Below, one piece after another: positions 25,601 through 37,600 of a DNA stretch of 64,000 nt. The stretch comes from Xiphophorus maculatus (taxonomy: Eukaryota; Chordata; Actinopteri; Cyprinodontiformes; Poeciliidae): the NCBI RefSeq assembly GCF_002775205.1, contig NC_036453.1, positions 17,979,594 through 18,043,593 on the forward strand. Reading direction: 5' to 3'. The notes beneath the pieces are model-generated. The model searched no databases. It saw only the letters and a program-made list of their open reading frames with translations, and was not told the DNA's origin. The position numbers were made by a program, and so were the translations under genes. Each line of letters begins with the position of its first letter. Position 1 is the stretch's first letter.

Positions 25601-28600
25601 ATGTGCTAGGGCATTTCAGTTCACCTCAGTCAAAAATGATTCTTATAAACACAGCTGTCTATGTCTCCAGAGATTGCATGGGTTACCCTTGAAGATCCTG
25701 GTGTTCTTTATCGACTGTTCCCCCGCTTGTCACTGCAGGATAACTTTGACAATGGTGAGTAGCTTATCTTTACAAACAATTGAAACCAGATATTTACATA
25801 TGCTCTATAAGAAGCACTTCACATGTTTTCTTATAGTCTGTCAATAATTTTTTTTCTTCAATTTTGTAAGTTCCCTATGATAAATGGAAATTCTCATTAT
25901 GTGTTTACATATGTGCACATGTTTAAATGTGGCACTTCAGGCATCAGATGTTGAGTTTACTTATACGTGTGCTTTCTCAAATTGTTTAAAAGCATAAGAA
26001 TCTTAACTGAATTTAAAATAATTTCATAAAAAAAATCTCTCTCATTATTCAGCCACTTATCAGTTTGGTTTTTCTAACCAACCAACCTAAAACAGGAGCA
26101 TTACTGTCTGATTGTCTAACAGTTCATTCATTCAATAAATTGAATTCTGTTCAATGACAATAAATGCTATCTAAAATCAATTTATTATTGAATGATTAGT
26201 CACGTTCACTCAAAGCAAGATGGATCTTTGTGTGTTTTAAATAGTTATAAAGCTCCAACGGAAAAAATACTTCCTTGAGTTTGCATCACTGCTTCTACAG
26301 AGGACCTTGGAGGAAGGCAGTCCAGAACTGGTGCTGGACTGGGGACTAGCCATTTTTCAGACTCTCTCCAGGTTTGTTTTACTGACATTCAAGGCTTCAC
26401 AGATATCTAGGCAAGACAAGAAAACTCATTTTAACATCAACTTTAAATGTGTTCATCGTCATGATTCAATTAATAGACGTGATCCCTTTCCAAGTTGATG
26501 TAATTACTAAGTCAATAGTTATGTTACAGTGAGCCTCGTCATTACAACGTACTTCACTGATTATTCTGCTCCTCTTCACTACACTTGCAGACGTGATGAA
26601 ATTTTGGGACTAGCCACAAAAACTGTGCAGGAAAGCAGCAAAAGTAAAGAAGGAGAGAGTTCGATGACTCAGAGAAAAAGTATAGCACCTCAGGTGAACA
26701 TAAAATACACACAAATGCACATATTTAGACATGTACAGCATGTGTAGAGCTCATAGCAAAAGTGTCCATACATTAGGATTTTCTTCATATCTTGTCATGT
26801 TACTACCCTAAATTTCAATGTATTTCTTTTGGAGTTTTTATTTTTGATACAACAACATAAAGTTGTGCATTATTGTGAATGAAAGCAAAAGAATACATAG
26901 TCTTTAAGTGGTCCAATAACTTCTACTGTTTTATAGCTCAGGTGAGAGAATCTGTTGACAAGACAAGTATTAGTGTTAAACTGTGGCAGGAAAACTGTAG
27001 CACATAAGTTATTTTTTCTTCTTGCCACAAGCCATGTGGGGGATACAGGACACATGCAGAAGAAGATCTCAGTTTCACTCAGTTTCACTTTCTGGCCTGC
27101 ATTCAAAACACTATGTTTGGTAGAGAACTTTATCGACACCTCACCCTGAATACACCACCATACTGTGGGTGGGGTTTTCTTCAGCAGGGTCAAGTAAGCA
27201 GGTCGTAGTTGATGGGACGATAGTTGGTGCAAAATACAGAATAATCCTAGAAGAAAGCCTGTAAAGTTTGCAGAAGAATTAAGACCGGGTCAAAGGTTGA
27301 CCCTCTAGTTCACATATGTCAAACTCAAGGCCCGTGGGCCAAATCCGGCCCTCCATAGCTTTTTATGTGGCCCTCTAGACTCTAAAGGGACACACAGTTA
27401 AGATAACTGTGGGCTTAAATATTATTTTATCAATCAAATCAAAGCAGTTTTTTTTTCATTTTCTGCCAAATTACACCAGTCAGTCCCTCCTGTTTCTTTC
27501 AAATTATCGTGGAAATTAACACAAAATCAACAAATCCCTGCAGTTTTTCACGCTAATACATAATTGTGAATTTGATGCAGATTTTTGGTAAAAAATGTTG
27601 AAAAACATTGGATCAAAGCGACTGCTTGCTCCCACCTGCAGGTGGCGATATTTCTTACTTCTACTAAACAGCTACTTTATGTTGATGTGAAATAATTATT
27701 CATAATGATACCACAAGTAATAAAAAGTCATACATAAGCACAAATATTCCTAAATTAGTAACACAAACACTTTGATTTGAGTTGTAAAAAACCACAGAAA
27801 CAATCGCGAAATCCTGGAGGGACTGAAAAGATTTACAATATAATTTAATTTTAAGAATTTATTTGCATATTAACAGTTTGGATAGCAGGTTTTATCAATA
27901 CATTTTGGCCCTTTAAGAACATTGATGATCTTAATTTGGCCCAAAATGAAAATGAGTTTGACATCCCTGCTCTAGCTGGACAACAACCCAAAACATGAAG
28001 CCAATGAAAGGTCCAAGCATGTTTATGTGTTCAACTAATAGAGGGAAAGTCTAAGTTGGAATTTGTTGTTATAATGCAAAAATTTTCGAAACATTTCAAA
28101 GAACAATGTATAGAAAATTTAAGCTATGTGTTGTGCATCTGCACATCTTTTTTATTTTCAGTAAAACCTTTTTTGTGTTTTACTGCAGAGTGTGCCCACG
28201 TTTGAGGAGTTAAGAAGGAAGCTTAGGAAGAAACTGCCACAGAGCTTACTGAAGAATCTGAAAACTCTCAGGTATTCTACGTGAATATCGATGGTCAAGG
28301 ACACTCAAATTGCAGTGTAGTAGTTTGGACTAACAACTTTCGTGTGTGTGTTTTTAGAGAGCTGAACATTGTGGAGCATTTACTGTTTTTGATGTCTTTT
28401 GTGGTGCAACGCAACAAGAAGCGGATTCAGCTGAGGAACTTAATAGCTGACGAGAGAGCAGAGAGATCTTTCCTTAATTACTGCATGGCTACGGCACATT
28501 TAGCAAAATTTTACCAGGGCATGCATCTGATTAATGAAGGGCATCTGGATGAAAGGTTCCCAGTCAAGATGAAGTTCCTCTGAGCAGCACTGTATTTCTG

Positions 28601-31600
28601 TTAACATTATGCCAATATTTAATTTTATCTTTTGAAACAAGATATTGTACATTTTGTAACCAATAATTTCAGGTTGCAGTGAAGCCTCCTTTGCTTTTTT
28701 TTTTGTTTGTTGCTTTTTTCATACTTTGCTTAGGTATAGCCAGATTGATATCTGCTGGTTCTCCCTCGCCCACTCTGGCATCATGATGAGGAAGTATTCT
28801 CTGCCCTCTTCTGAAAAAAAAGAGGAATTACAGAAGGCTTCTGACCGTAAGGTTGACATTGTGACTCCAAAAGCAGAGAGGAAACGACGGGAGGGTGAGA
28901 AAATTACTTAACAAAAGACTGTAATGAAGTATAACTTGGCATTTTTTTAAATAGCTTGATGCTTCTTTTTTCTAGCTGTTAGAAAGGTTATCCCTGTGCC
29001 AAAGGGGATCACTGATGAGAATGAGGATCAGCATAAAGATACACTGGAAAGGAGTTCTTATGTACTACTGAATTCTGTTGAAAATGCTGCTTTATATTTT
29101 CGCAGAGCAATGGTATACAAGATGCAACGATAAACAGGAATGTTTGGCTGCTATGTTTGTTCCACACTACCTAACTGTTATCTTGTCAGGTACTGGCCCA
29201 TCGTGGAAACCACTGGACAACTCTGCAGTACATGTGTCAATCTGTGTGGGACCAAAACCACAAGCTTACTGCAATGGCACAAAATGGTGCTTTAAGTAAA
29301 AGTTTGCCGCCAGTCACAGCTGATGAGCTGCAAGCCATCTTCACCCCTCTTCTGGTGCTAGCCACAGATTTTACGCTGGACATGCTGACTAAACTTCAGG
29401 TCAGCCAAATTCTACTTACACAGATGAACATTTTATTTAAGATTTTTGTGAGTTTCTGTCACATTCTTTCATTATCTTCCCACCAGATTTGGAGTTTGTA
29501 TGATCTCGACGTGAATGTTGAAGAACTTGAGTCGCGTCTCCACTTCTCACACCCCTACGATGACTGCTTCCTGGTGGACCTGCGCTGGGTTCGAACTTTG
29601 GTGTTATACACTCTTGAGCAGCTTCAATTCTGTGAAAAATGGGAGACCCTGGCACACTTTGCCTTACTATATAACTCATACACACGGTGAATAAATAATA
29701 ATAATAATAATAATTTTTTAAAAGAAATGTTCAAAAATACAGAAGATTATACACTGTGCCTGGTATCTTGCAAAAGTATGTATATTTTAAATCAGTATTA
29801 GTTATGCACTCCATGTAGCACACAGAAAAAATGTGGAAGATCTCTGGGTCTGGGTTTACCTTTTTGGCCTAGATTCAATGTTCTGTCTGTGGCATTGCAC
29901 ATCACCCGGAACACACCATACCCAGGGAGAAACAGAGTTGTGATAGTATCATGCTGTGGGGACCTTTCTCCTCAGCATGGACGGGAAAGCTGGTCAATGT
30001 AGTTTGGAAAATGGATTTGCAAACCATTTGCAAAGACTTTAGACTTGGAAAGCTCTACGGCACCAAAGATACACTCACAGTGGAGTGATTTAGATAAAAA
30101 AAGAATTGTCCAGGCCTAAATCCAACTGAGAATCTATGGAAATAAAGTTCTTGAAAATTGTAGCTGACAAAATTGTTGCTGAGCTAGATGCGCTTCATTA
30201 AGTCTGAGCTGTTCAGCATCAGAGAATGGTCATAAAAACTCAGTATCAAAATGTGTAAATTCAGGAGACCATGAATAATTTCCCTTCCACTCCACATTTA
30301 CGCAGTGTTATTCTATCATGTGTAATAAAAAAGTATGTTGAAGATTGTGGTATTGTGTGAAAATGTGAAAAGGTTCAAGTGGTATGAATGCTTTTGCACT
30401 ATGCTATGCTCAATGCATGTAAAGCAAGGGTGTTTCATACAGATTTATTAGACATTTTGCAGTTTCATTTTATGACCTAGTCCTGCAACTGAAGACTTTA
30501 AATTTGAAATGAATTTATATTTGTCCCTAGGGAACGTTACGCCTTGATGATAGTTCCTCTGCTGGTTCATGCTCAAAGGAACCTGCTTGAGAGAATTTCT
30601 TCTTTTAAAGGACCTACAGTCCCACAACCACACCATGTCAAGACAGAGAACACCACCGGGAAGAAAGTAGGGCATACACAAAACAGAAATCACATCTTGC
30701 TTTGTGTGATGATACAAAGTAGTTGTGTATTGTGTGCATTGAATTGTTTGTGTCTTCCTTTTTTTCATGGTAGATGACTAACCGAACTTACGCAGGCTAC
30801 CAGCTGCTCAGTGTGTGGAATCGACCCCCTCCACGGAAACAGAACGTTCACAAAAAGGGAGCAAAAAAGCATTTATATAAAGATCCATTTTCACTGAAAG
30901 GTTTGATTGGACAAAAAGCTTCATTCATTAGAAAAGTGCTGAACAGAGTCATATAGAATATTTATTTTGCAACAAAAAAATAACTCAAATCTTCCAAAGA
31001 CAAACAATTGAAAGCAAATTTTCTTAGTGCAAAATAAATAGAAAATGTAAAACAATACAAAAATGTTTTGTGCTGAAGTTTCAGAATTGCACCTCGCTAT
31101 GTCGCTTGTGCGCGTTCCCCTTGTCGTGGAAGACAGCCTGAGCTCTTTTCGTGAAGCCCTTGGAAAAAGATCGCCCAGTCTTCCACTCCTCCAGCATAGT
31201 CGTTCATTAATTATGCAGCTTTTAGCATGCACACAACCCTGTAAGTTTATTGCTTATTAAACAACAGGGGCATGTGCATATGCTCCTCTGCAGTAAAAAC
31301 TCTGCTGATGTGATTCTTCAGGCTTTGCACCACAGACTCCAACTTGTCGAACTAGAGGAGGTACCAGCCGTCCAGCAAGCCAGGTGTCATTCAGCCCAGC
31401 AGTTGTTACCTCTCCGGACCTCCTCCCTGAGGACCTGCTTGATGAGGACTTTAGTTCTCCAAACGCTATCTACAGCCTTCCCGTCAGCCTTAACAGTGCA
31501 CCAACTGTTGCTGCTGCTTACACAAACTCCATCAGTAAGAACTTATAATTGCTACTATTGTATATTTTTAGAAAGAAGCAGAATGAAAGGACAAAGTAAC

Positions 31601-34600
31601 CACATTTGATCATGTGTAAATTACAGTGTAGGCATATAGGCGCTTAAGAAGTTCTCACTGTCCTTTCTCTTCTCTTGATTTTCCTCAGAGGACCTGCAGG
31701 CTAACGGTCACGACTCCCTTCACATTTTAGCTCTGCATGAAGTTGGAAACCTGCACTTTTATACTGGAAACATAAGGTTAGAAAACATTTAAATGGGTTT
31801 ATGTGGACCAATCAATAAGAATGTGTGCATTTCTTGTGTCATAATTTTTCTTTCATTCTCTCAGTAATTTTGGTATCTGCTTGTTTTGTGTTGCCTCTAG
31901 TGCTGCACACTCCTGCTGGCGTAAAGCTCTTGACTGCATCTTCCAGAGCTCAGGTGACATCCAGCAATGGGACGATGTTAACTTTGAGAGCAGCTTCTCA
32001 CAAAACATTGTAAAGAAAGCTGGTATATGGGGATGCTTGCAAGGTGCTGTGCTCGCTGCAAAGATAGCGCAGTACGTTGGACTTTTATGTTGATATGCCA
32101 TTTTGTGTGTGTCGCAAGAAATGTCCCATTAAAACTACACTTCTGCTGAGGCGCATGTTTTAATTTACAGGTTTATTTTAACCTCTGATATCAAGAAGCG
32201 CACAAAGCGTTGTCGGCTGTCTGCTCATTTCTTTAAGGTAATCTGTCTCAGGAATATTATTACAGTGCACTGAAATTTGTTTCTGTAATGTGACAAAATG
32301 ATGAAAATTTCATGATTATGAATTCTTTTGCAAGTCACTCAATTTCTTTTTCTTGTATCATCTCTGACCTGGTGTCTGCTCATACTCTTTAGTGTGTGCT
32401 GTATTGCTCCATGGCTCACCCTCAGAAGGATCTACAATATTCCTCATACAGCATTAGGGATGAACTGTTTCCTGGCATTGACCTTTTTTCTGAGCCCCAT
32501 AGGCTTCAAGTCGACACCACAGTAGCAAGTCTTCACTTTGTTTGCCATTGGCTCTTCTTCACAGGCTACTACATTACGGTATTTATTAACATTTGTCCTC
32601 AATTTGAACTTCAATTCAGAAAAAAAATAGACTTTACTGGTAAATTCTGTTTTTTCAGCTTTTTCCCATTCTAGCCCTTTACCTCCACTTTGTGGGGCCC
32701 GTGTGTAGAGATGTAGCGCGCACAGCTGAAGCCAAGATCCTCAAGGTCAGGATCGTAGTTATTGCTGTGAATTTTTTCTTCTGTTAACCATCAGTGAGAA
32801 ATGAACCCTATCATGACAAACCAAGCTGTGGTTTGGGAGATTTATTCAAGCTTGTAAGCTGGGAGGGCGAAGTTGCTCATTCTCTCTATCTGAGGAGAGG
32901 GCAAACACTTCTGTATGCACAGATATCATAAGGGAAAAGACAACTTGATGACTCTGAACCCTCCTATTGGAGCAGGAGTACAGCACAATGTTCCTGCAGT
33001 GGATGCTTATAACACTAGACAGGCACATGCTCTTGCAGAAGGAATAATAACAATTACACTGTCAGATAAAACATACTCAAAGAATTAAAATACAACAGTT
33101 ATGATTTTACCTTCTCTTTTAACATGAACATCTTTCTTTGCTACCTGATCTGACTGTTGTTTTCTGCAGGTTCGTGCTCTTACAGAGTTGTGCATGTTTA
33201 CTGAAGCCATTACAGAAGCTATTCAATTCACTCAAGGAGCAGATATTTTTCTTCCATCTGGACTCCGCGTGACCACAGCAAATCGACAAGTATGTTTGCC
33301 TTTTCTCTTTAATCCATTTGAAATATGTTCATATTTCTGCATTTTTCCATAGCACTACCTTCCTAGTCTCTGATGATTAGGTGTGCTCATACAACAGAAA
33401 TACGTTTTTCTAACCTGATTTTAATGGTAATTGTGCTTTTTAAACAGCCTGTAAATGCTTTCTGCAGCGATGCATCTCTTCCTGACAATGTGGAGGTAAA
33501 CTACGCAATTTCTATGACTCCACTTTCAAATCAGTTCATTAAAACCACTTTGATGTATTTATACATCTATTCATATTTATCTACACTCTTGCATAAACGA
33601 GATAAATATACTGTTGATATGGTCCTTCCTTTCTACTGGATTTTTCTCCTCAAGTTAAAAAATGCAGTACCTATCAGAAGTTTGCATTATTCTCATCTGC
33701 ATTATTCTCAGATTAATTTCTGGCTCTTAATGATTTATTGGAACCACCATTTTTTAAGGATGGGTTCAAATAGAAACAAAAATAAATGTAAAATTTATGC
33801 TGATGAGTGAACTTCTAACAGAAACTATAAATGCTGTAGAATTTGTCAAATAAAATTGTTTTCTTTTAATCTAATTTGTAATGTTTATGATTATGATTAG
33901 GCTGTGGAAGACCTTGTGAACTGTGACTTTACTTCAGAGGTCTGCACATTGTATGGTCCTACACTGTGCTGCAAATTCAACCTTGCTCGTATTCAACTAA
34001 TCTTAGCAATCACCAAGTCTGTACGTGGCAGTCCTGTGTCAGGTCTGTAAGAAAGAAGCTGTTCTTTATTAACTTTGTTTTGCCATCAGTGTGTTTGCAA
34101 AAGAATATTGTGTTAAGGGCTGAAATGGTACTTTGTGCTGAATATATGCCTTAAACTGTAACTTCTGAGGTACGGTACATAAAAATGTATTTTTTTTTTT
34201 TACATAAAGACATATTGTTTTTCAGATTCTGAAGAAAATTCTAGCCCTTCTAGCCCACAAAGTCAAGAAGTGCATACAGAGGATATGGCACAAGATGAGC
34301 AGGAGAGACATGAAACAGAGGGATCATCCCCTAAAACAGAGACACCGAAAGTTGTCTCTTTTGCTAAGGAGAAGAGGGAGTCATCTCCAGAAAGGATCAA
34401 GGTAAGAGTGTAAAAGTTCTATCCCAGTAGATCCTATTGAGTTTGCTAGCTGCAGGCCCGTTCTGTATTTAGCTGTTCCTGGCACTTCAACACAGATTCT
34501 GAGGAAGTGGTGGGCCATGTGTGAAAATGTCATTTTCTTCTTTTATAGTTTCTTCTATTGGAAGGAGCTTCCACTTTGATTTCCTCTGCTACGCAGCAGC

Positions 34601-37600
34601 TCACTTCTCTTACCTGCAGCGAAGCTGAGAAACTGGAACTGGTGGTGGAGTTGAACCTTCTTAAAGCTAACCTCTGTCTGCAGCAAGAAAACTATGCACC
34701 AAGGTACCCACACTTCAAAGTGGATTTAGGCAACTGTTATGTCTTTACATCCTTAGTATTTGCATAAGTTTTCTATGTTGCCATGTTTGTTTGCTCTCCC
34801 CTAGCTCTGAGGCTGCAGTTTCAGCTTTGGTGTTGCTGCAGACATCTCCTGTCACTGTGACACCATCCCCTCCTGGAAGTAAACAGGTAAAGTGTCATAT
34901 GCATCCATATATGGTGAAAATAAGAAGGTTTTTTTTATTTTTACATGCCAATATATAAATAAAATAAAATACTCACCTACTATTCACCAGGCCCTAAAAA
35001 TGTATTTTTTACCAATAACAAAAATCTTATTAAAGAGAAATATCTGACAAATTAAGTACATTCCTATATTTGATAACTATGTATAACCACATTCAGGATA
35101 GCTCTCAGTTTTTAGATACTGCTTCTTTCTCCTTAGTTTCCTTCTTTATAGGAGTATTTTTCTGTTGTGCTGCAATGAATCTTTATCACCCAGAACTTAT
35201 TTACAGTTGTTACGCCCCCAAGGTCTAGGGGTTCAGAGGCGGTAACATAAAGATGTGTCCAGAGAAAATAAGTGGAATGTAAAATGATTTATTACAAAGA
35301 AAGATGGTTTCACAAAACCAAAACACAGTACAATTTAACCCAATTAACACAAAACAGGGGTCTAACAAACTGAAGAAGGTTTAGTGCAAATTAAAACAGC
35401 AAAATGTCCAAACAAGTCTAAGGTAAACTTAAATAGCCCAAATGGGAAAGGAAAATAAAACACACACACACACCAAGGGAGCACCAAGCCTCCCAAACAC
35501 GAGCTTTTAGCTTGTGAAATCAAACTATTCCAAAGTTAAACAGCTTTGCAGAACAAGCAAGAACAAAATGTCTCAAAATGTCTTTAAATGGCTCAAAACT
35601 GCCCAAAACAGTTGCAAGCACCAAAGTTGGGGGACAGCTGAACAAACCCTTTCCCTACAAACTGCTCTACTGGAGGAATGGTTTTGGGAGCCTTTCACAG
35701 GGAGCAGGTGAGGCTCATCAACGCTTGCAATTGGCTTGCAATTCTGGTCCAATGGGGTGGCTGCGCTCCTGCAGCCTCCAGGCAGCCAATCAGGAAGGTG
35801 TGCCCTCACAGCTGAACCTGCATAACAAAAAGAAGCCTGCACAGCCTCCAGAGGCCAGGGGCCATAACAACAGTATGTGTTTTATGTTTTAAGGACACCA
35901 AGGGCTACAGTGCACCAGACAACCTGCAAAGAGACATGTCCAGGGCCGTTGAAGCCCGTGAGAGAATTGGAGTTTTGCTGTGGCTGCGCTGCCGGCTCAC
36001 TCTGGTCCACTGCCTGACTGCTAACATCCCTGCTAATGCAACTCTTTTTCCAGGTTTTAGAAGCTTTTAGACTTTTTTTGTGTTTCATGATTAAATTTCT
36101 TAATTTTACAATAATATTGCAGAAATGAGTCGTAAGTGTGAGTATAAATACTCAAAAAATCATAAGAAAACCTTAATTAGTGATGTTATTGATCAATCTC
36201 TCCTTATGACTGATATGCAATATGATAGCAGAAGATTAACTATATGATTAATTTGTTTTTTGTGTGTTAATGGCATTTTGTCTTTCAAGGTAAGAACATT
36301 AATGAAGAAATATATCAGGTGATACAGCAGGGACTGGATGAATGTCTGCAATGCGGAGACAAAGACAATCAAGCTCTGTTTCTGGTGGAAGCTGTAGAAT
36401 TGGAAGCACAGAGAAACAGAATTGATGAGTGCATGGCAATGCTGAAGGTACAAACAGGGGCAACCTTTTGTTTTCTCTATTTTTAGAAATTTAAATAATA
36501 ATTAAGGGCACTTTTCACAACATATTAATGCATACTATACAGAACTTATGTCGTTATGAGTAGACAGCATGCATCTTGACAAAAGTCACATTTATGCATG
36601 TGTTAGAACAAGAGTTAACTCATTTGATAAGGAAGTCATTACCGTCATGCAATGTTAATGACCTGTAATAATGAATTTGCTGGTTGTAAGAAACTTTACT
36701 TTTTTTTTAGTAAATGTCATTTATTTATGTTTTTCAAATATCTATTTTTCTTGTTCAATTCTTTTTCCTTTTTTTAGCTGCTTCTAAGTTTTTAAATTAA
36801 CTTCAGCTCTCTTAGCAAAATGTATACTTGGGACTTCTTTTTTTTATCATAGACTTGATCTGTCTTTTACATGTTGTTTAGTGGTTTTTTGTTTCTTTTC
36901 AATCTTGTTGCCAGTTTTGATAGTTTCATTATTACACCACACTTAATTTTAGCACCAACACGGCTAAATGAAAAAAAAAAACCTAAGCAAGTCATAGCTA
37001 GGATTTAGGGTTAGGGTATATGCACCTTGAGCGCATAAACTACAAATTAGTCACATCCACGTTTTCTTTTTTTCTTTCACTTTATTGGTTCTGTAAATTC
37101 TGTCCATCAAATGGGACTATGATAAACTAAGGTTCTCCTTATATCTATATCTGTTGTTTAGGAAGCAGTGAATCTCCTGTCAGGACGGACATGTATGCCA
37201 CCTGGGTCTGTTTTGACTCTTGCTCGAGCCACGTTGTTGTTCAGTGACCTGAAAAAAGAACAAAGCACAACACTTCTCAAACTGACACAGAAACTCTTGG
37301 AAAAGAAGGTACACATAAAATAAGATGAAGCTCACTATGTATACATTCTGTCATTGTACTGATAGGAGGGAAATACATACAGTTAACCTCTTGACCTTCT
37401 GTCTCAGCTGTGCCTGTTTGATGAAAATATAATATGGCTTGATGGAAATATGCGTTTCTCTCCACCCGGACCCAGAAACATCTACCTCCCTTACCTCGAC
37501 ATGCTGAACAAAATTACTATGAAGATTGGTAAGACATGAACATGCATACACCGGGCACAGGCAGCTATCCATCAATTCATTTTCTTTACACCCTTGTCCC

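Noticed and set aside
26870-27232. 120-codon minus-strand frame in cfap54 intron 31
   Set aside because: Antisense to a Tc1-type transposase relic whose homology is on the plus strand.
28358-28583. cfap54 ending at the stop after exon 33
   Set aside because: The stop lies beyond a good donor at 28555 that joins exon 34 in phase, and conserved-looking exons continue for 10 kb.
35578-35892. 104-codon plus-strand frame inside the LTR-like unit
   Set aside because: Spans the LTR end and the intron; no gag, env or other retroviral similarity.
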